This document shows positions 31,500 through 41,535 of a stretch of 64,000 nt of DNA, one piece after another. The number at the start of each line of letters is the position of its first letter. Position 1 is the stretch's first letter. Under the pieces are notes generated by a model, which did no database searches, had not been told where the DNA came from, and worked only from the letters and a program-made list of their open reading frames with translations. The position numbers were made by a program, and so were the translations under genes. This DNA is from Semisulcospira habei (Eukaryota; Mollusca; Gastropoda; Semisulcospiridae). Location: the NCBI GenBank assembly GCA_036245525.1, contig BTPG01000001.1:175371517-175435516 (forward strand), given 5' to 3'.

Positions 31500-32165
31500 C
31501 TACTGATACTTTGTTGCAAGACCTGTGTAAATATACCAGTCTGATCGACAAGGCTCAAAGGTCAAGGTCACAAGGGGTCAATAAATATAAAAACAATTGC
31601 CTTATTTTGACCAGATTTGTGTATTATTTTAACTTTAAAAAGCCAACATGGTAGAGAGATACCTGATGATAAGACCGTCCTAACTGAACTAATTTGCTGG
31701 ACCGCTGTCACAGATCAGGGTTCATGAGACGTCAGCAATGTGTGAAAATGCCTATTGTTCATAGTATGGTATTTTTTATTTGCACTTGCACTTTCGCAAA
31801 CATTTGAATCAAACTTGGCACACAGATAACTCATGTTAAAACCTACGTATGCATGATAATTTGTTTGACCACTCGCAAATCAAGGGTCAAGGGAGCTCAA
31901 TAAATGTGTGAAAACGGCACATTTGTTGACAAAACAGAAATATTCTTACCTACTATGCCCAGTTTTGTGCTTGTGACAAGTAATACGCAAAATTTGCTCA
32001 GCGGAGTGTCCTTTTAGAAAGGTCAAGGTCACGGAAGGTAAGAGAAATTATTATGCGAATTTCTCTTGCACGTAAGCCATTTGAGCTTTGCCATTCTTGT
32101 TACTAAGTGAGTATGACAGTTTGCAGTCAGTAAAATATGTTGCTAATGACAATGGTTAGTCATAA
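31500..32165 (+). repeat. AGGTCA-rich repeat; left arm A of a broken inverted repeat
   Basis: Degenerate units carry TCAAAGGTCAAGGTCACAAG (31556), TCAAGGGTCAAGGGAGCTCA (about 31873) and AAAGGTCAAGGTCACGGAAG (32018). 31695-32165 recurs inverted at 35965-36450 at high identity (for example GCAATGTGTGAAAATGCCTA, CATGCATGATAATTTGTTTG). Confidence 0.85.
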
Positions 32166-32249
32166 TTAGCTGCCGGCAACTATAGCAGACGCAGGATGGG
32201 CATGTTTGGAGAGTCGAGTTTCCGCAGCTCACTTCCGTTATTACTTTCA

Positions 32250-32415
32250 TCCATTCCCAAATGTTGAAGGTGTCACCTAAAGACTAAATTCCAGTTGCAG
32301 GATATGGATCGACTATGATAATTCAAGGGTAGTGATAGATTTTTTTTTTTAATCTGGCAAAGCTCTTGAATTATTATGACTGATTCATCTCCTGACGTAG
32401 TGCGTCGAGATTATT
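32250..32415. mobile_element. Family 2 MITE, diverged
   Basis: GGATCGACTATGATAATTCA and TGAATTATTATGACTGATTC arms flank a T run replacing the usual GGCGCC core. Confidence 0.6.
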
Positions 32416-32618
32416 TACATGCAGGAGAATAGTAAGCTATGCCACCACCTAGTATCGTTCCGACCCGACTTACTCAAATAGATGGGCTAATAAATGGCCG
32501 ATGGGTTTCCAGAATGGATGGATGGACGGACTAACGGATGGATGGATTTATGGATTACGTAGTGTAGTGTAACTGACTATTTTTACCGGTTAAATAATAA
32601 TTATTATATGGTCAAAAT

Positions 32619-32745
<127 letters not shown>

Positions 32746-33029
32746 TGGGTATGCATTTAGGAAATATTCAATTTTCGTGCATTCTCGTGTCTATTTTACC
32801 AAACACTCACGGACTCTAGTGGAACACGCCAATATTTTTCAAACAAAACGAGGTCGTATTCTAAAGCTGTTTATAAAAAAAAATTAATTAAAAAAAAGCA
32901 GACAAACAAACAAACAAACAAAGAAACGAAAAACCTAATGTGAATAAGGACGATACAACTTCACCTATAAATCTCTTAGGTTGGTTCTGATTGATATTTA
33001 CGATTGAGGAAAAGTCTTATTGCAGTAAA

Positions 33030-33540
33030 CCAGGACGCGCGGTCGCAAAATGTCTACGGCTGTCGTGGGCCCGAGGCACTTTGCTTATTGGGGTAGCTCT
33101 TGTCAAGTGTTCAAGATAGCTCCTCAGTACGCGTTCTATCTTGCGCTGGCGTCTTCCCCAGTAGCAAGAGGTCTTCGGGCTGACGTCGGCCGCATTGGGC
33201 CCGCACACAGGCGTGCACGGGTCCACTGCCTCCGACGCCGGCCCGAGGACATTTGCTTACCAGATTATTGGTCAATACGGGCGGCAAACATTGAACATGT
33301 TTATGTCTTTGATTCGGGCTCAGGTCACTAGTGCTTGCTTTACTCGTTTAAACGAGGTCAGTGTCACGCAGTGTCTGAAATGTGTGTCGGTAGTAAAAAA
33401 ATAAAAATAAAAAACAAACCCAAAAACCCAGAACATCAAAAAACAAAAAACAAACAAACAAACACCAATTTAGAGTATTACATGTCAATGACGCCCCCCT
33501 CCCCCCCCCCACAAAAAAATAATAAATAAATAAAATATTT
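33030..33540 (+). repeat. Left arm B of the broken inverted repeat, with a family 3 MITE
   Basis: About 33105-33540 recurs inverted at 35395-35775 (AATACGGGCGGCAAACATTG, GTCACTAGTGCTTGCTTTAC, GACACACATTTCAGACACTG on the other arm). 33158-33268 is a family 3 palindrome (CCAGTAGCAAGAGGTCTTCG mirrored by GCCCGAGGACATTTGCTTACC). The right arm has lost half of that palindrome. Confidence 0.85.
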
Positions 33541-33561
33541 TTAAAAAAATCCTCGTGTGCT

Positions 33562-33573
33562 TTATTATTATTA

Positions 33574-33630
<57 letters not shown>

Positions 33631-33721
33631 GACCTACAAGTTTCCGAAAGCTCAGGAGCACCCCTCCCCCAAAACAATAATAATATTTATAATATTAATA
33701 TTAATAATACTTTTGTGCGTC

Positions 33722-33776
<55 letters not shown>

Positions 33777-33777
33777 C
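33562..33777 (+). repeat. (ATT)n and (AAT)n microsatellites
   Basis: ATT units at 33562-33631 and AAT units at 33723-33777, complementary to each other across 90 bp, so this region can form a large hairpin. Confidence 0.97.
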
Positions 33778-35287
33778 ACGCTAAATCCCCAAGAGAAGTG
33801 GGCTTTAAGCGCGTTACCCAAAAAAATTGTATGTATGCAGAATCTCACTACCTTTAAACGAATTTAATCTACGCTCACACATACAACTGAAACACACATA
33901 AGAAAGTTAACTTTAGTTTTGTTCCTCTGTGTGAGAAAATATTTACAAGTGCATTGGTCTATGATGACCTTGGCCTTTTCAAAGGTTAAATGTGTTTGGA
34001 AAAGTATTCTTGTAAACGACAGTTTTGCTGAGTTTTAAGTCTGGATGTTATAGTCCTTGAGAAAATGCGTTATACAAGCACACGCTCAAGCAAACACGCA
34101 GGGCTCCTGTATAACAAAAAGGGAACCAGGTGAATGCTACTGGTTATCTGATCTCCAAAGACTTTCCTTTATGACGAGAGTGGTTATTTTAAGCAATGTA
34201 CAAAACTTAATTCTAAATTTAGATGTTTCAAAATGGCAAATATTGCAACTAGAAGAGGCAAACTTAAATTTAGCATGCCGTGTTTTTCTTTTCATCACGC
34301 CTGCCATTCTTGAAAAAAGCCCTTTGTTACTGCACAGACAGACTCTGAAAAGTTATACCGTTTCCACGGGAGCGGGGTGTTTCATATTAGGCACTGTTTC
34401 ATATTCACGTGCAAAAGTGTGAGAAACGCACAAATGAAAGGTTCCGGGAAGAAGCATAGATCCTGATGATTCTCGCACCTACGGGGGCTCATGAGGATCT
34501 AATCCCCTTGAAGGAGTTAATGCTGGATACAGTCAAGTTGAAATAGATCTCAGTTTCAATTATCTGTAGTTAGAAAAAAAAAAATCAATCTGTAATGATT
34601 TCCTCAGAATATAAAACCTTCCACTGTTGTTATCGGTTTTTGTCGTGGCGATTCCTCCGGAATCATCCGGAATCGCCACGACAAAACCCGCTACCGACAG
34701 TCAAAGGGTTAATTGTGTATGCTAATAAATGAAAGTGGTTTTCGTAAGACGAACTGTTGACGACCCGTGCACCTCAACAGGACATTGTGGGATTTACGTC
34801 TGCAACAATGACACACACTTTATCGTAGTATTGGCATTCGTGTTTTTGTCCTTGAGTGTGGATCTTACGGCACAAAGAAGTAAGGTTCAAAATCAAAGAA
34901 CATTGCACATTTTCTAGGCTTCACTCAGTAATATTCCATACCAGCAGATCGCGGCCGCTCTGACCGGCCATTTCATCGCAATAGGTATACCGCCACTGTC
35001 TGTAGCTCATCCCGCCACATAGACTCAGAGAATGCGTGAGAAGTTGGTTCTACGGCCATCCTCAAATAGAGAAAGCCGTAAAGGTTTAATTTGTGACTTG
35101 GAAGGCAGAATGTGATTGTCGTTTGCTTTCCCTCTTCACCCTGACCTCAACCCCAACGCCATCGCGCGACCGTCGCTTATCACTCACGTGACGTCAATGC
35201 ATTCACTGCTCCCCTCCCCCCCCCCCCTTTTTTTTTTAAATGTAAAGGTCGCTCTTATCACATCCGGTCTGAACAGAATCACTTGAC
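33778..35287. other. Centre of the inverted repeat, non-coding
   Basis: Holds a family 1 hairpin fragment (about 34452-34520) and a small palindromic element with TTGTCGTGGCGATTCC mirrored by GGAATCGCCACGACAA (about 34636-34676), followed by AAAGGGTTAA (34705-34714). No gene is supported. Confidence 0.55.
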
Positions 35288-35303
35288 AACACTACTACTA
35301 CTG

Positions 35304-35339
<36 letters not shown>

Positions 35340-35372
35340 ATAATAATAATAAATAATAATAATAATAATAAA
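35288..35372 (+). repeat. (CTA)n then (AAT)n microsatellite
   Basis: Compound triplet run. Confidence 0.97.
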
Positions 35373-35394
35373 GCGCACCAGGATTTTTTTTTAT

Positions 35395-35775
35395 TTTTTT
35401 AATTTTTTTTATTTTTGGGAGGGGGGGGGGGAGGGGGTGTCATTGACGGGAAATACTCTAAATTTGTGTTTGTTTGTTTGTTTGTTTGTTTGTTTGTTTT
35501 TTACTACCGACACACATTTCAGACACTGCGTGACACTGACCTCGTAAACGAGTAAAGCAAGCACTAGTGACCTCAGCCCGAATCAAAGACATAAACATGT
35601 TCAATGTTTGCCGCCCGTATTGACCAATAATCTGGTAAGCAAAGGTCCTCGGACCGCCTGTGCGCGGGCCCACTGCGGCCGACGTCGGCCCGAAGACCTT
35701 TTGCTACTGGGAAAGACCAGCGCAAGATAAAACGCGTACTGAGGAGCCTATCTTGAACACTTGAAGTGATAAAGG
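35395..35775 (-). repeat. Right arm B' of the inverted repeat
   Basis: Reverse complement of about 33105-33540. Contains one arm of the family 3 MITE (GCCGACGTCGGCCCGAAGAC, 35675-35694). Confidence 0.85.
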
Positions 35776-35864
35776 ACGTAATGTCAGGAAAACCCAATAA
35801 TTAAATATCCTGCGCCTGCTTCAGATCTGCTGTCCAAAAAAATCCCTGCACTGCTGAAATTGTG

Positions 35865-35865
<1 letters not shown>

Positions 35866-35942
<77 letters not shown>
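35866..35942 (+). repeat. (GT)n microsatellite
   Basis: About 38 units. It is on the same strand as 32619-32745, so it is not part of the inverted symmetry. Confidence 0.98.
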
Positions 35943-35944
<2 letters not shown>

Positions 35945-35964
35945 ACTTCTGACTTTTTCCTTTT

Positions 35965-36450
35965 TCATTTAGGCCTAACCATTGTCATTGTCAACACATT
36001 TAACTGACTGCAAACTGTCATACTCACTTAGTAACAAGAATGGCAAAGCTCAAATGGCTTACGTGCAAGAAAAATTCGCATAATACTTTCTCTTACCTTC
36101 CGTGACCTTGATCTTTCTAAAAGGACACTCCACTGAGCAAGTTTTGTGTATTACTTGTCACAAGCTCAGAACTGAGCATAGTAGGTGAGAATATTTCTGT
36201 TTTGTCAACAAATGTGCCGTTTTCACACATTTATTGAGCTCCCTTGACCCTTGATTTACGAGTGGTCAAACAAATTATCATGCATACGTAGGTGTTGACA
36301 TCAGTTATCTGTGTGCCAAGTTTGATTCAAATGTTTGCGAAAGTGCAAGTGCAAATAAAAAATACCATACTATGAACAATAGGCATTTTCACACATTGCT
36401 GACGTCTCATGAACCCTGATCTGTGACAGCGGTCCAGCAAATTAGTTCAA
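35965..36450 (-). repeat. Right arm A' of the inverted repeat
   Basis: Reverse complement of 31695-32165 (GGCCTAACCATTGTCATTGT ... GTGACAGCGGTCCAGCAAAT), with small indels. Confidence 0.88.
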
Positions 36451-36566
36451 AACTGCTATCGACAGCCAAATGGTGCAGGAATCATCGCGACAAAAACCGC
36501 TATCGACAGCCAACTGGTGCAGGGATCATGGCGACAAAAACCGCTATCGACAGCTAAAGGGTTAAT
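36447..36566 (+). repeat. Short tandem units ending in GGGTTAA
   Basis: Three units of about 53 bp beginning CGCTATCGACAGCCAA...TGCAGG(A/G)ATCAT(C/G)GCGACAAAAAC. The last ends AAAGGGTTAA. Related to the hairpin element near 34636-34714. Confidence 0.8.
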
Positions 36567-36681
36567 AGCTTGAATCCGTGAAGCATGACGGTTAGTCCAC
36601 GTCCTGTACATGTGACAAGGCGGATCGCACTAATAGCGAGGAACAACTGCCAACAACGAACTAGAGCGAAGTCAGTGTGTA

Positions 36682-36765
36682 CCATAAGCATATACAACAC
36701 TCTCATGAGGGTTCATGAGGATCTATGCCCCTTGGAGATGTTCGGAGTGTTGTATATGCTTATGG
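36682..36765. repeat. Perfect-armed hairpin, 21-bp arms
   Basis: The arms at 36682-36702 and 36745-36765 are exact reverse complements (left arm starts CCATAAGCATATAC). The 42-nt interior contains the family 1 MITE phrase TCATGAGGATCTATGCCCCTTGG. Confidence 0.85.
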
Positions 36766-36774
36766 CTGAAGCAG

Positions 36775-36920
36775 GTGATCTGGGTAGCTCAGGTGGTAGA
36801 GCGCTCGACTCTAGTCCGAAATGCCGTGGGTTCGATTTCAGCTGGCATCAAAATTTGTACAGACTTCTTTTCGGTGCCCGTCTTTGAAATCACCTTCGTT
36901 TTGGACAAAAGACATTAAAC
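36775..36920 (+). mobile_element. tRNA-headed SINE, copy 2
   Basis: A box in GGGTAGCTCAGGTGGTAGAG and B box GGTTCGATTTC (36829-36839). The body TTTGAAATCACCTTCG and GGACAAAAGACATTAAACCC is shared with 3230-3405 and 61118-61300. The 3' end runs directly into the open frame at 36936. Confidence 0.8.
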
Positions 36921-36935
36921 CCTACACGTTTAAAG

Positions 36936-37229
36936 TGTCCATGGTACGAGCTGGCTATCCGCCGCGACTTGGCACGTGTTCCTTGCCGGGAGCCGGTAGG
37001 CGTGAACGTCACCTCACTGTTGAAACCACAGGAGGGCTTACATTGGTTGGCAGACGCCATGGATCTTGACAACTTGACCGTTTACGGCACATACAACACC
37101 ACGACACCTGCGGGCCTCAGCAAGACACTGATCATCGGCAACGCGACCTTCAGTCTGGACATCCTGCGCAAAAGGAACCTCATCTTGGTGCTGGGAGAAC
37201 AGAAACTGAGATTCTTCCTAGGCCAGTGA
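36936..37229 (+). CDS. Last-exon-like open frame, secreted or extracellular, function unknown
   Basis: After a possible acceptor (TTTAAAG), a frame of 97 codons reads CPWYELAIRRDLARVPCREP...NATFSLDILRKRN...FFLGQ and ends TGA at 37227. Codon use is rich in G/C third positions (GAC, AAC, ACC, CTG, ATC), unlike the surrounding AT-rich repeats. It carries four N-glycosylation sequons (NVT, NLT, NTT, NAT), which points to an extracellular domain. I do not recognise the family. There is no start codon suited to initiation, so it is probably the 3' exon of a longer plus-strand gene whose other exons lie upstream, or a fragment captured by a repeat. A SINE sits immediately upstream. Confidence 0.5.
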   Translation, partial: CPWYELAIRRDLARVPCREPVGVNVTSLLKPQEGLHWLADAMDLDNLTVYGTYNTTTPAGLSKTLIIGNATFSLDILRKRNLILVLGEQKLRFFLGQ

Positions 37230-38237
37230 ACGCAGCAAAATGTGTGGGGGGTCTGCTATTTTGGACCTTACTGCTCTAGGTTGTAAGGTGCACAATGACA
37301 GACCAGCACAGAAAAGGCCGAGCAGGGCATAAAATCTGCAAAGCCAGTTGATCCCTTGTATTTGTATGTCCATTTTTGCGAAAAGCGAGATGTTCGTTGC
37401 TATACAATGAAAATCTCGCTTTCTCAGAAATGGACATGGTGGCTTTTCCAAAATAACGGCGAAAGTGTTCTCTTTGATAAATTGAACAACTTTTGTTTTT
37501 GAGATACCGAAAGCAATCTTTGTGTCAGTGTCATTTGATTGACACGACACACCTTCACGTAGAAACATGATAAACTGATGTTGATGTTGTTGTTGTTGCT
37601 GTTGATGATGATGATTGTGATGACGACGACGATTTCGACTCCTCGCCTGTAAATTAGGTTCTTGAAACAATGACACGTTTAGCGCCAGATTGCGCAATCA
37701 ATCCAAGAAAATAAAAATAAAAGTATTTGCACGACCTGCAGTCGTCTTCAATACATTTAAGGTCCTGGATATAAATGAGGCCAGCAAGAGGAAAGAACAT
37801 CAGGACCCCCACACGTACCGGAGCACATGAGGTTCTTTGCTTCATGCAGTCGGGTGTTGTTGGCATTATGACAGCTGTGAACTAAATCTATACTTTTAAT
37901 TTGTTTATTATTTAGTACTGTGGATATTCTGTTGACGCCTTCTACACAGAACAGAGATGCCTTGGACGCTTGTGAAATTGTGATTGGTGTTTTTGGTTTC
38001 CTGGGAAACGCCCTTTTGTACTGAATGAAGAACCACCGTGATCGCCGACATCATGCATACAGGTTTATGTCAAACAGGCTTTTCTAACTTTTCCATGTAC
38101 AGCAATTCTCTGTGGAAGGCTGCTGTCAGGTGCTGCTTTATTATTTGACATAAAATGGTGTACTGACATGCTAATACATAATAACGATGATGGTAATAAT
38201 GGCGCCGATGATGATGATGATAATAAATAATAATATA
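37230..38237. other. Non-coding stretch with hairpins
   Basis: 37367-37449 is a hairpin MITE (TGTCCATTTTTGCGAAAAGC mirrored by GCTTTCTCAGAAATGGACA). 37785-37866 is a diverged family 1 hairpin. (GAT)/(GTT) triplets occur at 37575-37632. No gene. Confidence 0.6.
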
Positions 38238-38320
38238 ATACCCCAGTAAGCAAAGGTCCCCGGCCCCACGCCCGTGCGCGGGCCCACTGTGGCTGTCGTG
38301 GGTCCGAAGACTACTACTAC
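38238..38320. mobile_element. GC-rich palindromic MITE (family 3)
   Basis: CCCCAGTAAGCAAAGGTCCC and CCCGTGCGCGGGCCCACTGTGGC, followed by GTGGGTCCGAAGACTAC. The right arm is interrupted by (CTA)n. Confidence 0.6.
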
Positions 38321-38759
38321 TACTACTACTAAGCCTTTTCACTAAGATTTAAAATCGTCTGTGCCCGTCAAAAAAATATGTCCTAGGCGCTCTATAGTCC
38401 AGTAAACACAAACACTGATAACACACATCTTTGATTAACACAAACAGTGCTTAGTTTCCCTCAAGCATCTGCTTAACAAAAATTGCTATTAACAAGAAGT
38501 GATTTTTTAAAGCATCTTTTTATCAGGACTCGACTGTATAAGAGAAAGACTGGACATTTACGTGATGCGAATTGTCAGGTCAGCTATTGAAGTTTCACTA
38601 AAGTTAGATGATCCCTTGTATTTGTAAAGTTGCCCCCCCCCCCCCCCCCCACAAAAAAAAAAAAAAAAAAAAAAAAAAGGTACCAAATTACACAAGAGAT
38701 AGCTAAGAAGAGCTGGCGATGAGATGAGATAATTAAGAAGAGCCGGTGTACACTGACAA

Positions 38760-38868
38760 CCCAGTAAGGAAAGGTCCTGGTGCCCACGGGGGCCGCAGTG
38801 GGCCCGCCCACGACTGTGTGCAAGCCCGCTGGGGCTGTCGTGGGCCCGAAGACGTTTTGCTACAGTGG
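38760..38868. mobile_element. GC-rich palindromic MITE (family 3)
   Basis: CCCAGTAAGGAAAGGTCC...GGGCCGCAGTGGGCCCGCCC and GCTGGGGCTGTCGTGGGCCC GAAGACGTTTTGCTACAGTGG. Mirrored ends as in the other copies. Confidence 0.7.
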
Positions 38869-39085
38869 AAAAAACCCAGAAATCGTCTGCCACAATTTAC
38901 GGTGACACTTAGTATAGAAAAATACATTGAATCCGAAGCCTTCACCTGGTATTGAACATCACATTCAAGATAAGATAGTGACGATTTTCCGCCTTGCTAC
39001 GATACGAGTGTTGTCGTCTGCACACTAACAGTGACACTATCATACAGAGGTTGTTCAACATGACGTAGCAACGGTACTTTAGTCT

Positions 39086-39301
39086 GTAACCGCTTCACTG
39101 CCGTGAACAAGTAAAAACGATTCAAGTGCAAGAGCCATAGATTCTCATGAGCCCCCGCAACTGCGGGGGCTCATGAGGATCTATGGCTCTTGCTGAGACC
39201 ACATTGTATTCGTGTTTCTTGGATGGCTGGGGGCTCTTTGGCGTCGACCTAACAAAAAGTTTGGAAACGCAATCTGCGTCCGCTGGCAGCGAAGGGGTTA
39301 A
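39086..39301. mobile_element. Family 1 MITE, complete
   Basis: The ends GTAACCGCTTCACTGCCG and CTGGCAGCGAAGGGGTTAA enclose the hairpin GCAAGAGCCATAGATTCTCATG AGCCCCCGCA, mirrored by TGCGGGGGCTCATGAGGATC. The best-preserved hairpin core in the window. Confidence 0.85.
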
Positions 39302-39557
39302 CGTCTTCGTAATATTTGGGCTTAGGGAATATTAACCAGGGGCGACCTGTCGACGTGGGTGTTCAGATTTTTCCATAGGCATTTATTTTACAGTGACATG
39401 AAGCACCCAAAGAAGAAATCTTACTCTCAGGACACTCAAAATATCACATTTTCGTTGTCATTTCATCCTATTATATTTCCGCTGAAGGGTTGGATGGTGG
39501 GGCGGGTTCCGAAAAGTAGTGAACAAAATCTACGTCCTACTCCATAACCAAATTAGG
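39302..39557. other. Non-coding stretch
   Basis: No supported feature; ends with the TTAGG target site (39553-39557). Confidence 0.5.
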
Positions 39558-41197
39558 TGTTACGTGGCAGTCGTGGTCGTAGTATGATGCAATCACACCA
39601 GACACACTCTCACTCAGCTGCAACTCGTCACACGTGGCACAAGGTTGTAGACCACACTGGAGTAACAGTTCCAACAGTACTTTATACGATGCACTCTCAG
39701 CACGATGCATCCACACTTTGATACGCTGTCTCATACAATGCATCCAAACTTTGATACGCTGTCTCATACAATGCACCCACATATTCCTAAAGCCGGATTT
39801 CCAGAACAATCCCGCAAATTACACAAACCATCAGAAAAAATCATTAATATTCATTAAAAAGAACACTCTAGACCTATCGACAATCTTCCACTAAAATCTA
39901 GGTGCATTACGTGAATGTTACGAAATGTAGCCAACATGTGTACTACAAAACTTTGACATCATATTTGAGGTCACTAGAACAATCACGACTTTCCAGCTTA
40001 ATTTAGGTCGGACTTTGCAACAATTTAGCGAAATGTACAACATTGTAGTCACACCCAAAAAAATCGATTGCAACTCTCCATGAAGAAAACGAAAAATACT
40101 AAAAGGTACGTGATTCTGATCTGAACATCGGATCTTTTCTATGATTGTTACGTGGTGAACTCGTAGTCGTAGTGTGATAAACACACCAGACGCACGCACG
40201 TAAGGTTCTTTTAAATAAACTTCATTTAGCTGCAACCCGTCACACGTGGCTTAAGGATGTAGACAATACTGGAGTAACAGTTCCAACAATATTTTAATTC
40301 AGCGATGCGATCTGCACACAATGCAATTCCAAATGCACTAAACTGATACAAAGTCTCTTCTGCAAATGTCAACACTGCGGACACAAAGTTCCTCATACAA
40401 CGTACACCACTCTGTTACGCTGTATCTCTCACAATGTACACCCTATACGGGCCACGTACCTACGATAAACTGTGTGTCTCTACAACTGACATTGCAAGAC
40501 AATGTATATTCGCGCTCTCCTAGCACCAACGTTATATAGTAAGACAACTTTCTAGAATAATCCAAGAAAATCATTCAACGCAACCAATCAGAATGGAACC
40601 CGTAACTGAAATCATAAATATTAATAAAAGAAGAACTTTCTGGAATAAACTAAAATAGTCTACACAAAATGTGGCTGCTCATTTCAGCCCCAAATCCCAG
40701 TATGTAATGATATCACACAAAAATATGGCAAACCGTTTACGACTTTTCAAAACACGCAAAGAACGGCTGCTAATTTCACGCGCACAGTAAACAACTATGA
40801 CCAGCAGCTTTGCTACTATGTTACAAAAATGTAACTTACTCTTTTGACGTCACAAGTACGAGGTCACTATGTTCTAGTTCATTCTCAACTAATCTACGAA
40901 AAAAATAAAAATAAAAAAAAAATTAAAAAAATCGACCGCTCTTCTCCGTGCGACTTTTCTAGAACCTTCTGGACTAAAATTAACGTATCATAACAAAGCC
41001 AAAACCGCTATAATGGACGAACGATAAAGAATCTCACTGAAAAGGTACGTGATACGTAACCATGATAGCTCAAATAAATATCGGATCGTTTCCTACGATT
41101 AACACATGCATGCTCTCACAGGACAACACAACCACAATCGTAACAATGATCAACACACACATGCCCTAATAAGAATAACACAACCACAAATGTAACA
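39558..41197 (+). mobile_element. Solo LTR A, split by a nested LTR
   Basis: Starts TGTTACGTGG at 39558 and ends TGTAACA at 41197. It is flanked by a perfect TTAGG target duplication (39553-39557 and 41198-41202). Its own sequence is 39558-40145 plus 41151-41197, about 635 bp. It is related to but clearly diverged from LTR B (shared GTCGTAGTATGATGCAATCACACC and GTAACAGTTCCAACA phrases). Older than LTR B, which interrupts it. Confidence 0.88.
40146..41145 (+). mobile_element. Solo LTR B (1000 bp), nested in LTR A
   Basis: Starts TGTTACG, ends CGTAACA, and is flanked by ATGAT on both sides (40141-40145 and 41146-41150). Highly similar to 418-1408. TTATATAG at 40532-40539 and AATAAA at 41073-41078 are in the same places as in that copy. 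Differences include an A-rich expansion near 40900-40930. Confidence 0.92.
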
Positions 41198-41535
41198 TTA
41201 GGCTTCAGTTTAGAAATTAGGTTTGCAAGGGACACATCCACAACTTTCAGGGCCTCTCTGTATTTGTGATGTGAAGTATGTCCCTTCGGGTCAGATAAAA
41301 TAAAGATTGCTGAGTTAGAAGGTTGACAGTTTTTTTCTGTGTTTGTGTTGCTGGGCTCCAAACCCTTACATATATTTCAGTTTAAAACACAATTGACGTG
41401 TAGCCGGTTCCTGACTGACGGGTCAGCGCTAACCAATCAAAATGCGCGAATGAGACACACCCGCGTGATGCGAGAAATCGGCTATGTTGGTCCGACATTG
41501 AGGCTGGTGAGGAAGTTAACGGAGAGAGAAAAGAA

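Noticed and set aside
36781..36850. A tRNA gene
   Set aside because: Same reason: the head is shared with two other SINE copies that have decayed boxes.
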